Source: Phoronis australis
Lineage: Eukaryota > Phoronida > Phoronidae
Length of the DNA: 64,000 nucleotides
Assembly: GCA_002633005.1 (NCBI GenBank)
Contig: NMRA01000035.1
Span: 839,253-903,252 of the forward strand
Direction: 5' to 3'
Below are positions 60,801 through 64,000 of this stretch, piece by piece. The number at the start of each line of letters is the position of its first letter. Position 1 is the first letter of the stretch. The notes beneath the pieces were generated by a model. The model ran no database searches and was not told where the DNA came from. It saw only the letters and a list, made by a program, of their open reading frames with translations. The position numbers and the translations under genes are program-made.

Positions 60801-63412
60801 CTCCTGGCGATACGTCAATTAAATGTGTCAATATTGAATCTCTTCCATACCCTTGATTCAACTATTGATGTCGCCACCATTTTCTGCTCGTTACTTTTTA
60901 TCAACACGACTCAACTGAGTACTCAATTTAGATTTAAATATTTTTCAAATTCATATTGCATCCACATTCAGTTACAATAACCAACTTCAATAGGGCCTTC
61001 CCCGATTACACGACACTCGAATCTCGCTGTATTTACCAACAATGCCATAAACATCCATCAGGCACATTTGCTGCCTTGTTTTTGTGCCACTCGAGTTTCA
61101 CGTGTTATTTCTTGTTTTCTGATTCTTTACAAGTTTTTCTCGGTTGTATTATTCTATTTGTCCTTCCAATGCCAACGAAGTATTATTGCTGTTCTGTGGG
61201 CTGCAACTCCAATGTGAGAAAGATTGATCAATCGAACAAATACCACAAAATGTGTGATCTGAAATTCTTAGCCTTCCCGACATCAACGAGAGACATGAAA
61301 ATGTGCTTGATTTCAAAATGTGCTTTTTCTATGGCCGGACGGCCCTATTTCGTAGCAGTCGCAAAAATGCATTCAAACCTGAACTATGCCTGACGGGTAC
61401 AGATTTCACGGCCTTCTACTCATCACTAACAACTACTAATCACTCAAGTACACATAAACTTTAACAATCTCACTCCCTGTCATGTCAGGCCCTACTCACC
61501 TAATATTCATAGACTTAAGATCTACACATCACTCAAATATACACAAACCATAACAATCTCACTTCATGTCATATCAGGCCCTACTCACCTAATATTCATA
61601 GACTTAAGATCTACACAACACTCAAATATACACAATCCATACCAATCTCATGCCCTGTAATGTCAGGCCCTATTCACCTAAAAGCATAGATTTAAGATCT
61701 CCTACACATCACTCAAATATACACAATCCATAACAATCTCGCACCCTCTCATGTCAGGCCCTATTCACACGTCATATTCATTGACTCAAGATCCTCAACA
61801 CATCAATCGAATATACACAATTCATAACAGTCATACACCCTCTCAAGTCAGGCCCCTGCACCAGCCGGCTCACCTGTAGTGCATCTTGCATACAGCCCCC
61901 TGCACCAGCCGGCTCACCTGTAGTGCATCTTGCATACAGCCCAGAGGTATCAGGTCCTCCCACTCCTCATCCACATCAACGTTAAGGAAACGGTTTCTAT
62001 GGTGGGTGCTATACGAGACGTGGTCCCGCAGGGCTACGATCCATTTCTGTAACAAAGCAGGGCAGGAATTGTTGCGTTATTTTGTTTGTCCAATTTCCCA
62101 TTTTTCAAAGGAGGACAACAATCTGCAACATTTGTCAAAACTTCAACATTTGTACATACACAACAATCCATACTCACAACGAAGGACAAGTTCTCTAATA
62201 CTTATTTTTGTGTGAACTATTTTGACAAAAATACCATAATGATTGCTCTTTCATGGGACAAGGGGCCAATTTCTAAAAAAATCAGCACAGATTGTTTAGT
62301 GACAGATGTACAGCTTAACCGAAGCTAACACTGATGGTTATTTCTGTTGAGAATTTTGATAAAAACAATAATTTCTCTTTTTGTCTGTACACAAGATAAA
62401 TTTCTGGGACTCTATACATCAGAAAAAAAAGAAAATTGAAAACAACCACAGTTAAACCTGCCTTTTGCCCTGTACAGCAGTCTAAAAAAATTAGTATTCC
62501 AAACAATGGAAGTATTCTGTTTTCATTACCAGTTGGCAATAGAATCCTATTAGAGTGAGGAGTATTTTACGAGACTAGTTTTATGAGAGTGACAGGCCTA
62601 ATTTGATTTTCATGAGCCAACTAAACAGGGCGAAATGTAGCCTTAAATCACGATACATTCTTCCTTTATTGAAATATATACCTATAAGCCCAAAGTAGTG
62701 TGGCGACCTCTTTCCACTAGTAACGAATGATTTGAGCATTGCAATCGAGTCAGAGACTGGATAAAAACAAGTGGGACACCAACTATTTCTAGATAATTCT
62801 CTAGACATTACATTATTTTAAACCTCACATGATAAGGCAATTAGCAACTATAAATCTGTGGTCTGTCCATGAAGCAAACTCTTCTGATTTGCACCTCTTA
62901 CCCCTATGAAATTGGTCTCAACTTACTCAGACAGGAAGTGATTTCAGAGTTTACAAAGAACTGACAGTTCGTTATTCCTTGAGACCATGCTTGGCCCATA
63001 AAACAACACACCATGACAAGCCAACTTGAACAGTTTGGTCTCAAGCAATAACCAAGTGTCAGTTCTTTCCAGGTCCAGAAATACCCTCAAATCTGACTGA
63101 GGAACTATTTGAGAATTTTAGAATGTTGAATGATCTAAATCAAAATATTTGTTTTTGTGATGAAATGCGAGTTAACAACGGTTTTATGAAAGTTATCAAA
63201 TAATAGAATCTTGCATTCTAAATTGTCGTCAGCAGTTCTCAACCCTGCCAATTTAGGAATTCAAAGCATTCAACAGGTTCCTGGTATCAAACTAATGTCA
63301 GTTTTGACCACAAGGACCCTACCTGTCTACTGATGGGAGTAGAGTCTACGCTGAGCGTATGCATGGTGTCGTCCGAGTACTTCACACTAAATATGAGCTC
63401 CTCATTATGCTC
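9930..63412 (-). CDS. OSBPL1A: Oxysterol-binding protein-related protein 1 (ORP1L type), 3' part, 16 exons
   Basis: Lipid (sterol/phosphoinositide) transfer protein acting at endosome/lysosome-ER contacts in the known family. Sixteen exons join in frame into about 651 residues, all phases agreeing. They encode the PH-domain end (residues 1-60, with [16 protein letters not shown]), a coiled coil (about 75-180, with [15 protein letters not shown]), an FFAT motif EFFDCDE (196-202), and the OSBP-related domain from [12 protein letters not shown] (about 210). Within that domain are the signature EQVSHHPP (321-328) and LLGETYE, then EEKQR (598-602) and a CPDIF end. The exon sequence [19 protein letters not shown] of human ORP1L matches, which separates it from OSBP, ORP3 and ORP9. 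The 5' end (ankyrin repeats, PH start) lies outside the window to the right. Coding exons are 76-194 bases; introns reach 20 kb. Confidence 0.95.
10081..10172. mobile_element. ~90-bp palindromic MITE, copy 2
   Basis: GTGAACCAGTTT and its complement flank the loop gatgccggttattcagtgg, with outer arms TTACAAGGGCCTGGA and GACCCCTCCAAGTAA. Lies 50 bases 5' (minus-strand sense) of the last OSBPL1A exon, in the intron. Confidence 0.8.
10403..10658. repeat. 43-bp minisatellite, about 6 copies, next to a splice donor
   Basis: The unit starts GTTTTCACTTCTGTTCAAGC and continues aatatcaaatactaagcaa. Starts at 10403, 10446 and 10489 are exactly 43 apart. The last unit stops 5 bases from the donor of the exon ending at 10664. 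Confidence 0.95.
10664..10754 (-). CDS. OSBPL1A: OSBPL1A exon: EEKQR segment
   Basis: Encodes [20 protein letters not shown], then [11 protein letters not shown]. The EEKQRxxRK stretch belongs to the phosphoinositide-binding end of the lipid domain. Acceptor TTTGTAG, donor GTTGAT (weak), phases 1 and 2. Confidence 0.94.
11050..11170. repeat. Dispersed repeat related to the 59.3-kb foldback
   Basis: Shares CTACCGTCAATAAATATTTT-like and ATTGTGGGCATTCACAACGA-like words with the arms at 59345-59512 and 59692-59850. Lies in the intron just downstream (minus-strand sense) of exon 11211-11334. Confidence 0.6.
11211..11334 (-). CDS. OSBPL1A: OSBPL1A exon: [13 protein letters not shown]
   Basis: Encodes [18 protein letters not shown], then [20 protein letters not shown]. 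Two acceptors lie 8 bases apart (CTATAG|TATTTCAG|TTTT); only the outer one keeps frame with the upstream exon. Donor GTAGGT, phase 1. Confidence 0.93.
11401..11571. mobile_element. GACCTATCGC MITE, copy 1
   Basis: Begins GACCTATCGCAAGCTCCGCC and ends GGCGATAGGTCAATT, so the ends are inverted. Inside, AATTTTACCCGGC and GTCGGGTAAAAT form a stem. About 170 bp, with a close relative at 60634-60820. Confidence 0.8.
12207..12353 (-). CDS. OSBPL1A: OSBPL1A exon: [19 protein letters not shown]
   Basis: A 49-codon, phase 0-0 exon with a variable first half, then the counterpart of human IPGSVLLWRIAPRPPNSAQ. The acceptor CATGCAG is pyrimidine-poor and the donor GTTAAT is weak, so its borders are less certain than its neighbours'. 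Confidence 0.82.
12423..12517. mobile_element. ~90-bp palindromic MITE, copy 3
   Basis: Perfect core arms TTTTGAGAACCAGTTT around the loop gatgcccgttattcagtgg, with outer arms CACTTACGGG and CCCTGTAAGTAA. Sits about 70 bases from the acceptor of the exon 12207-12353. Confidence 0.85.
13738..13918 (-). CDS. OSBPL1A: OSBPL1A exon: [16 protein letters not shown]
   Basis: Encodes [20 protein letters not shown], then a Lys/Glu-rich stretch ([13 protein letters not shown]). This equals human YGKWTECLYSVDP followed by KKNDKKNTEEKK. Acceptor TTTTCAG, donor GTGAGG. Confidence 0.93.
15213..15331 (-). CDS. OSBPL1A: OSBPL1A exon: [17 protein letters not shown]
   Basis: Encodes [20 protein letters not shown], then [20 protein letters not shown]. 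This aligns with human NFKPCGLFGKELHKVEGYIQDK. Acceptor GTCTGCAG, donor GTGAGT, phase 2. Confidence 0.95.
15408..15660 (+). mobile_element. tRNA-derived SINE, copy 1
   Basis: Pol III A box TAGCTCATTGG (15427-15437) and B box GTGTTCAAACCC (about 15470-15481), 33 bases apart, followed by a tRNA-unrelated body and AATAAAG near the end. The body (tcatgaaaagtgatttgaga) recurs at about 26075-26150. Confidence 0.75.
15850..15931 (-). CDS. OSBPL1A: OSBPL1A exon: [13 protein letters not shown]
   Basis: Encodes [20 protein letters not shown], then VGKLWVEH, nearly identical in this core to all OSBP-family proteins. Acceptor TTCTTTCAG, donor GTGAGA, phase 0. Confidence 0.96.
16721..17539. mobile_element. 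PIF/Harbinger-like non-autonomous element
   Basis: About 44-bp terminal inverted repeats start GGGCTGTTCCAG; the right end is CTGGAACAGCCC. TTA is duplicated on both sides (16718-16720, 17540-17542). The GGG start and 3-bp TWA duplication are typical of PIF/Harbinger. No transposase is seen in 819 bp. Confidence 0.85.
17669..17845 (-). CDS. OSBPL1A: OSBPL1A exon with OSBP signature EQVSHHPP
   Basis: Encodes [20 protein letters not shown], then [20 protein letters not shown]. The signature His-His pair binds the PI4P headgroup in known structures. Acceptor CTTGGCAG, donor GTAAGT. Confidence 0.97.
18480..18577 (-). CDS. OSBPL1A: OSBPL1A exon: [16 protein letters not shown]
   Basis: Encodes [20 protein letters not shown], then [13 protein letters not shown], a strongly conserved part of the sterol pocket. 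Acceptor TTGTAG, donor GTAGGT, phase 2. Confidence 0.96.
19564..19698 (-). CDS. OSBPL1A: OSBPL1A exon: [17 protein letters not shown]
   Basis: Encodes [20 protein letters not shown], then [20 protein letters not shown]. This matches human [20 protein letters not shown]. Acceptor GTTTCAG, donor GTGAGT, phase 0. Confidence 0.97.
20000..20226 (-). mobile_element. tRNA-derived SINE on the minus strand, copy 2
   Basis: On the minus strand, A box TGGCTCATTAGGTG (20224-20211) is followed by B-like GAGTTTGATGCCTGG (20180-20166). The A-box end is tandemly duplicated with a 47-base period (20201 and 20248), making AGGTGAGT twice. Confidence 0.65.
20429..20504 (-). CDS. OSBPL1A: OSBPL1A exon: [17 protein letters not shown], start of lipid domain
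   Basis: Encodes [20 protein letters not shown], then QCIGK, the lid region specific to ORP1/ORP2. The first base completes a codon from either the long exon (40339-40532) or the alternative exon (29158-29240). Donor GTACGA. Confidence 0.95.
21880..22215. repeat. Degenerate ~43-bp tandem repeat (GTCCAGGGGTCTCC)
   Basis: About seven to eight imperfect units built on AAATGTCCAGGGGTCTCCTA and a variable spacer with AGTACCAACCTT. Lies in the long intron between the exons at 20504 and 29158/40339. Confidence 0.85.
22310..22800. repeat. Dispersed ~0.5-kb family, copy 1
   Basis: Starts near CAAATTTGGCTAACTTCATG. Shared words in order are TATGAAACTTTCATA, TCCACTTTTGCAC, GCTATCAAAAATAGGACT-like, and TTTTGTAGATATTTGG near the end. 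Three relatives are at 23575, 24030 and 29855. Confidence 0.75.
23575..23890. repeat. Dispersed family, copy 2
   Basis: Contains AAAATTTGGCTGGCTACGGA, TGTTCCACTTTTCAACG, CTATCAAAAATAGGACTTTA and TTTTGTAGATATTCCG in the same order as copy 1. Confidence 0.75.
24030..24440. repeat. Dispersed family, copy 3
   Basis: Contains TCTGCGAAACGTCATAACTC, ATGAAACTTTCATACCC, AATGTTCCAATTTTGCACCA and TTTGTAGGTATTTGGCC in family order. Confidence 0.7.
25132..25414. mobile_element. GTCCACAC-ended MITE, copy 1
   Basis: The left end has GTGCCGTCCACACATAGACT and TAGAACAAG; the right end is the inverted form (CTTGTTCTAGAG ... TGTGGACAGGACTT). Related to 50556-50972. Confidence 0.7.
25616..25992. repeat. Tandem duplication, 187-bp period, two copies
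   Basis: Copies begin ACTGAGCTAGCAGTGTGTGA at 25616 and 25803. The first 100 bases are almost identical and then drift, so the duplication is recent in part. Confidence 0.9.
26901..27229. mobile_element. Foldback element with ~70-bp inverted arms
   Basis: Left arm GATGGTAAAACGAGAAAAAT, then TACTTACTACAAGACATTTA. The right arm (about 27150-27229) is its reverse complement with few differences. The loop is about 180 bp and holds no ORF of note. Confidence 0.85.
27432..27473. repeat. CA microsatellite
   Basis: A CA run with one AG interruption, in intron DNA. Confidence 0.95.
28385..28672. mobile_element. Composite MITE copy (two families joined)
   Basis: 28385-28515 resembles the inside of the GACCTATCGC family (TTTGTCGGACAAATGGCGAC, CATTCTGATTGGTC). 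28520-28672 resembles the right part of 49746-50260 (GTTAACTGGGGCTGTTAACT, TTAGTATGAAAGGGCC). Confidence 0.6.
29061..29142. repeat. CA microsatellite just inside the intron after the alternative exon
   Basis: A long CA run with a few interruptions. In transcript sense it is a TG-type run starting about 16 bases after the donor of exon 29158-29240. Such runs near donors can modulate splicing; any effect here is inference. Confidence 0.95.
29158..29240 (-). CDS. OSBPL1A: Alternative first exon for a short ORP1S-like isoform
   Basis: On the minus strand, ATG at 29240-29238 opens [20 protein letters not shown], then RAGGNLY, and ends phase 2 at donor GTGAGA. Splicing to 20504 gives [12 protein letters not shown] in frame and a predicted protein of about 471 residues (human ORP1S 437, ORP2 480). 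An in-frame TGA lies 15 bases before the ATG, and no good acceptor is seen upstream, so it reads as a first exon. Short ORP1 forms from an internal promoter are established in vertebrates. That this exon is expressed is inference. Confidence 0.72.
29855..30330. repeat. Dispersed family, copy 4
   Basis: Contains CCCAAATTTGGCCAACTGCG, ATTCATATGAAGCTTTTACA, ATGTTCCACTTTTGTACG and TTTTAGATATTTGGAT in family order. Confidence 0.75.
32120..32270. repeat. Short direct repeats (GAACTCATTTCRCACAAAC; ACTCTAAGGTGGCTCTA)
   Basis: AGAACTCATTTCGCACAAAC-type sequence occurs twice about 115 bases apart. The ACTCTAAGGTGGCTCTA segment recurs at about 32860-32876. No coding content was seen. Confidence 0.6.
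33815..33852. repeat. AAT microsatellite
   Basis: Uninterrupted AAT/ATA run of about 12 units. Confidence 0.95.
35305..35410 (+). mobile_element. Possible tRNA-derived SINE fragment
   Basis: GAGTAGCCCGCTCACC could be a degenerate A box and GGTTTTGATCCGGGG a B box. The spacing is plausible, but both boxes deviate from consensus. Confidence 0.3.
35675..35890 (+). mobile_element. tRNA-derived SINE, copy 3
   Basis: A-box-like TTGGCTCATTA (35689-35698) and B box GGTTCGTATCGATTCCC (about 35715-35731). The body runs to a TTAAATAAACTG end, like other SINEs here. Confidence 0.6.
37640..37815. mobile_element. Element with ~40-bp inverted ends enclosing a tRNA-like core
   Basis: The left end has TTAGTCCTCATAC and TGGTCACATCACGTGA; the right end is the inverted form (TCAAGTGATGTGACC, GTATAAGACTAA). 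Between them lies GCGGCTTCGAGCCCC, a Pol III B-box match. A partial relative (TTAGTCTCTTATAAG) is at 40617-40690. Confidence 0.7.
38886..38975. repeat. AAGCGCCC-type short repeat
   Basis: Holds GAGCGCCCGTGCCCCTATAA and AAGCGCCCATCC. This resembles a widespread animal short repeat with TTACCGTATT at its edge. Confidence 0.45.
39020..39454 (-). pseudogene. ORF with VGHVPRKIS motif, HIRAN-like invertebrate family remnant
   Basis: An uninterrupted 144-codon minus-strand ORF nested in the OSBPL1A intron. Residues 51-144 (VYKEIW, then [20 protein letters not shown], then [20 protein letters not shown]) look like a multicopy invertebrate domain with VGHxPRKIS and FLxxGG motifs, probably HIRAN-like. 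The first 45 residues are unlike it, and the middle is shortened, so I read it as a decayed copy. It could be a single-exon gene; no promoter or poly(A) evidence was found. Confidence 0.45.
40339..40532 (-). CDS. OSBPL1A: OSBPL1A exon: coiled coil and FFAT motif
   Basis: Encodes [20 protein letters not shown], then [10 protein letters not shown], and ends [19 protein letters not shown]. Human ORP1L has [17 protein letters not shown] followed by SEDEFYDALSD. The FFAT motif binds VAP proteins on the ER. Acceptor CTTCCAG, donor GTAAAA, phase 2 (codon TC|G). Confidence 0.95.
40533..44340 (-). other. OSBPL1A intron
   Basis: No exon or clear transposon was recognised beyond the partial repeat at 40617. 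Short ORFs at 40751 and 42955 have no recognisable family. Confidence 0.6.
43711..43711. other. Ambiguous base (N)
   Basis: A single n in the assembly, in intron DNA. Confidence 0.99.
44341..44447 (-). CDS. OSBPL1A: OSBPL1A exon: coiled-coil segment
   Basis: Encodes [20 protein letters not shown], then [16 protein letters not shown]. Human: ASRETCVALTDCLNLFTKQE. Acceptor CTCATTTCAG, donor GTAAGA, phases 1 and 0. Its first half and acceptor are repeated in decayed form to the right (44448-44905). Confidence 0.94.
44395..44905. repeat. ~90-bp tandem array including exon 44341-44447 and its 3' splice site
   Basis: Words of the exon edge (plus strand ATGACGTCAACACGTGCGAG, then TGTACCTCGCCAAGGGTGAC and TGAAATGAGAAAC) recur in order about every 85-110 bases. 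Copies lie near 44550-44635, 44636-44705, 44710-44835 and 44850-44905, in decayed form. Only the first copy is the real exon. See the finding on this array. Confidence 0.75.
44990..45240. repeat. Dispersed repeat, related to 50985-51215
   Basis: Shared words in order are TCATTTTGCGGCCT / TCATTTTGCGACCT, CCTGCATCA-type sequence, and GTGAATTTTCTTTC / GTGGACTTTCTTTT, then AACTAAAA.ACACCG. Both copies are in the same OSBPL1A intron. Confidence 0.6.
45670..45755. mobile_element. ~90-bp palindromic MITE, degenerate copy 4 (inverted)
   Basis: The loop reads ctctactgaatgacaggcat, the inverted form of the other copies. The arms TTTTGAGGAAGG and ACTTGGTTATAAAA are eroded; the outer arm GGACCACTGTAAGTGAC is kept. 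Confidence 0.65.
47899..47916. other. Poly-G run with ambiguous base
   Basis: A G homopolymer followed by AAT and an N at 47916. This is a likely sequencing or assembly problem spot. Confidence 0.9.
49746..50260. mobile_element. MITE with CTTTCATACKAAC ends
   Basis: The left end holds CTTTCATACGAAC; the right end holds GTTAGTATGAAAG, its near inverse. Inside are several GTTAACT/AGTTAAC palindromic words and TTCATACTGCACCG. Related to 28520-28672. Confidence 0.65.
50556..50972. mobile_element. GTCCACAC-ended MITE, copy 2
   Basis: The left end CCCGTCCACACGCAGAC and the right end GTCTGCGTGTGGAAGG are inverted, followed inward by TACCCTAGAACAA and TTGTAGGGTAA. About 415 bp, with no ORF. Confidence 0.8.
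50985..51215. repeat. Dispersed repeat, related to 44990-45240
   Basis: Same ordered words as the copy at 44990, directly beside the GTCCACAC MITE. Confidence 0.6.
51744..52229. mobile_element. CAGGGCTTGGAAT-ended DNA transposon remnant (hAT-like)
   Basis: Ends are CAGGGCTTGGAAT and ATTCCAAGCCCTG, with AAGTCC repeated on both flanks (51738-51743, 52230-52235). CAGGG ends suggest hAT, whose target duplications are usually 8 bp, so the class is tentative. Unusually CG- and CCGCG-rich inside, with no transposase. Confidence 0.75.
54860..54905. repeat. ATATGTATTTGT microsatellite
   Basis: Alternating TATATGTATTTG units. Confidence 0.9.
55523..55636. repeat. 12-bp palindromic satellite inside a larger palindrome
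   Basis: About eight perfect units of ATACACATGTGT, each self-complementary, flanked by ACAGGAACCTAAGTATAC and GTATACCTAGGTTCCTGT, which are also inverted. The whole 114 bp can fold as one hairpin. Confidence 0.95.
56644..56746 (-). CDS. OSBPL1A: OSBPL1A exon: helical segment after PH domain
   Basis: Encodes [20 protein letters not shown], then [14 protein letters not shown], in the position of human LKKSLEKAQSCQQRLDREIS. Acceptor TCTGTTTAAG, donor GTGGGT, phase 1. Similarity is modest but phases and order fit. Confidence 0.85.
57390..57786. mobile_element. MITE with ACAGGGTGTCC ends
   Basis: The left end ACAGGGTGTCC and the right end GGACACTCTGT are inverted and both flanked by ATA. About 395 bp without coding content. 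The short TA-type flank suggests a Tc1/mariner-like class. Confidence 0.6.
57835..57990. repeat. GGCGGACAAGTGAAATTT dispersed repeat
   Basis: Starts with GGCGGACAAGTGAAATTT. Relatives are at 33907-34070 (GGCGGACAGGTGAAATTT) and, inverted, at 59600 (AAATTTCACTTGTCTGCC) and 11848. Confidence 0.6.
58021..58901. mobile_element. Palindromic MITE copy 5 split by a ~0.8-kb insertion
   Basis: 58021-58052 and 58870-58901 are 32-bp inverted arms of the palindromic family with five mismatches. The loop remnant (ctccactgaataacagggct) sits only beside the right arm, so extra DNA lies between the left arm and the loop. Confidence 0.7.
58691..58852. repeat. Large hairpin (36-bp near-perfect core arms)
   Basis: The core 58729-58812 has left arm ATGGGCAAAACCTCTTGGAA and on to caaaatccc. 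The right arm is its complement with about three mismatches, and the loop is 12 bases. Weaker pairing (AATCCTACA ... TGTAGGATT) extends to the outer ends. Confidence 0.9.
59345..59850. mobile_element. Foldback element with ~160-bp imperfect arms
   Basis: 59345-59512 pairs with the complement of 59692-59850. Shared words are TTCAAGTTCTGTA / TTAAGTTCTGTA, ACATTCACAACAATG / ACATTCACAGCAATG, and CTATTTTTGTTCAAAATTAG. The loop carries the GTCTGCCAT word of the dispersed family. Confidence 0.8.
60634..60820. mobile_element. GACCTATCGC MITE, copy 2
   Basis: The ends AATTGACCTATCGC and GCGATACGTCAATT are inverted. The internal stem AATTTTACCCGGC / GTCGGGTAAAAT and the word GTGTGTCAAGAATGCTGC are shared with copy 1 at 11401. 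Confidence 0.85.
61169..61393 (+). pseudogene. THAP-like zinc-finger fragment
   Basis: On the strand opposite OSBPL1A, ATG 61169 opens [18 protein letters not shown], followed by [20 protein letters not shown]. This resembles the start of a THAP DNA-binding domain (Cys-x4-Cys pair, then F-x-FP). The usual Trp and the second Cys/His pair are not recognisable before the stop. Either a first exon of a spliced gene or a transposase relic. Confidence 0.35.
61424..61942. repeat. ~90-bp minisatellite plus 44-bp duplication at a splice donor
   Basis: CAGGCCCTA- or CAGGCCCCT-type starts at 61486, 61575, 61664, 61755 and 61849 give spacings of 89-94. The 44-bp duplication 61853-61942 contains the exon end and donor of exon 61918-62046. 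See the finding. Confidence 0.9.
61918..62046 (-). CDS. OSBPL1A: OSBPL1A exon: C-terminal helix of PH domain
   Basis: Encodes [20 protein letters not shown], then [16 protein letters not shown] and CMQDALQ. Human: WLEAIEEHSAYSTHYCSQD and an acidic run. The Trp of the PH C-terminal helix is present. The donor GTGAGC at 61917 is duplicated 44 bases further on; only the first keeps frame with the exon at 56746. Confidence 0.93.
62047..63322 (-). other. OSBPL1A intron
   Basis: AT-rich, with no recognised exon, repeat or RNA gene. Confidence 0.6.
63323..63412 (-). CDS. OSBPL1A: OSBPL1A exon: PH-domain strands (most 5' exon in window)
   Basis: Encodes [20 protein letters not shown], then [10 protein letters not shown], counterpart of human FIKCFDDTIHGFRV. 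Acceptor TTTCAG, donor GTAGGG, phase 0-0. The preceding PH exon and the ankyrin repeats are not visible up to 64000. Confidence 0.92.
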
Positions 63413-64000
63413 CTGAAATATGAAATTATAATATATACTTCAATACAATGAGTAAGAATCTATAAAGCACGACCACCTGGAATCAGTGTAAGTAACAGGC
63501 TAAATTGCAATACTGAAAGTGGCTCTCTTCGAGTGAAACAGAATACAACCTGCTCGACAGGTATTTTTAGGGTTTGCTCGTAAAGATTTTTAATTTCTGT
63601 TGATATCAAAACATTTTCTTTTAGTTTCAAATTAAAAAAAAAACGATCTGTCTGCTCGCCACTTGGTCGATTTTTCTCACACCAGGTAAAGCCCGTATCT
63701 TTATTTGATATGGCAAGAAATAGACCTAACACATTTCCCTCATATGTAATACGCGATCTTTTACCGCAAGCGACTTCAAGCAAGTAACTGTGGGTGCATG
63801 CACGCATTTATCATAAGTGGAAGGGACATTAGAAACTCTGTGGTAACCACAGAGTTTTACCTTCACGTGTATTTAAAAAATCGTGGATTTTGTGATTTTA
63901 TCTGGAAATTTCCTCACAGGAAAAAGTCAATTACTCTGTACTAGACGTTGCGAGATGGTACTATCGTCAGTAATTGTTTAAAAGATATTTTTAACCAGCT
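63413..64000 (-). other. OSBPL1A intron running off the window
   Basis: The next PH-domain exon is expected upstream on the minus strand but is not seen here. The 115-codon ORF at 63460-63807 does not resemble a PH domain. Confidence 0.6.

Noticed and set aside
61424-61855. CRISPR-like array
   Set aside because: Units are contiguous minisatellite copies without unique spacers, in animal DNA.
63460-63807. 115-codon minus ORF as the next PH-domain exon
   Set aside because: No PH-like pattern and no donor-acceptor pair joining exon 63412 in phase.

Overview
The window is AT-rich animal (metazoan) genomic DNA. It has long introns with GT..AG borders, CA and AAT microsatellites, tRNA-derived SINEs and many short inverted-repeat DNA transposons (MITEs). 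The two genes are conserved eukaryotic families. Repeat-laden introns and a single OSBPL1A-type gene with an ORP1-like layout suggest an invertebrate; I cannot name the phylum or species. Two ambiguous bases (43711, 47916) show that this is draft assembly.

Left arm, 1-7944 (+ strand): a complete TSEN2 gene, the catalytic subunit of the tRNA-splicing endonuclease. Seven coding exons were rebuilt by hand and join in frame into about 580 residues. The Tyr/His/Lys triad is intact and an acidic linker is enlarged. A candidate promoter with three TCTCGCGA octamers lies at 120-260, and a likely 5'-UTR intron ends at 1246.

Centre and right, 9930-63412 (- strand): the 3' part of an OSBPL1A (ORP1L-type) oxysterol-binding-protein-related gene. 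Sixteen exons in the window encode, in order, the end of a PH domain, a coiled coil, a canonical-looking FFAT motif (EFFDCDE) and the whole OSBP-related lipid-transfer domain, ending in CPDIF. The ankyrin repeats and the start of the PH domain must lie beyond 64000. A separate exon at 29158-29240 has its own ATG and matches the phase of the first lipid-domain exon, so it looks like the start of a short ORP1S-like form lacking the PH domain and FFAT motif. The two genes are tail to tail, with 1.99 kb between stop codons, and the outer poly(A) signals would make the transcripts overlap.

The rest is intron filled with repeats. These include a PIF/Harbinger-like element with a TTA target duplication (16721-17539), a CAGGG-ended element (51744-52229), large foldbacks (26901-27229, 58691-58852, 59345-59850), a dispersed family of roughly 90-bp palindromes, a four-copy family of about 0.3-0.5 kb, and several tRNA-derived SINEs. 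Two possible remnants of other protein genes are seen: an ORF with a VGHVPRKIS motif (39020-39454) and a THAP-like fragment (61169-61393). The most unusual pattern is that tandem arrays of OSBPL1A sit on exon-intron junctions. One array copies the 3' splice site plus coding sequence (about 44395-44905). Another carries repeated 5' splice-site motifs (about 61424-61942). A third abuts a splice donor (10403-10658).
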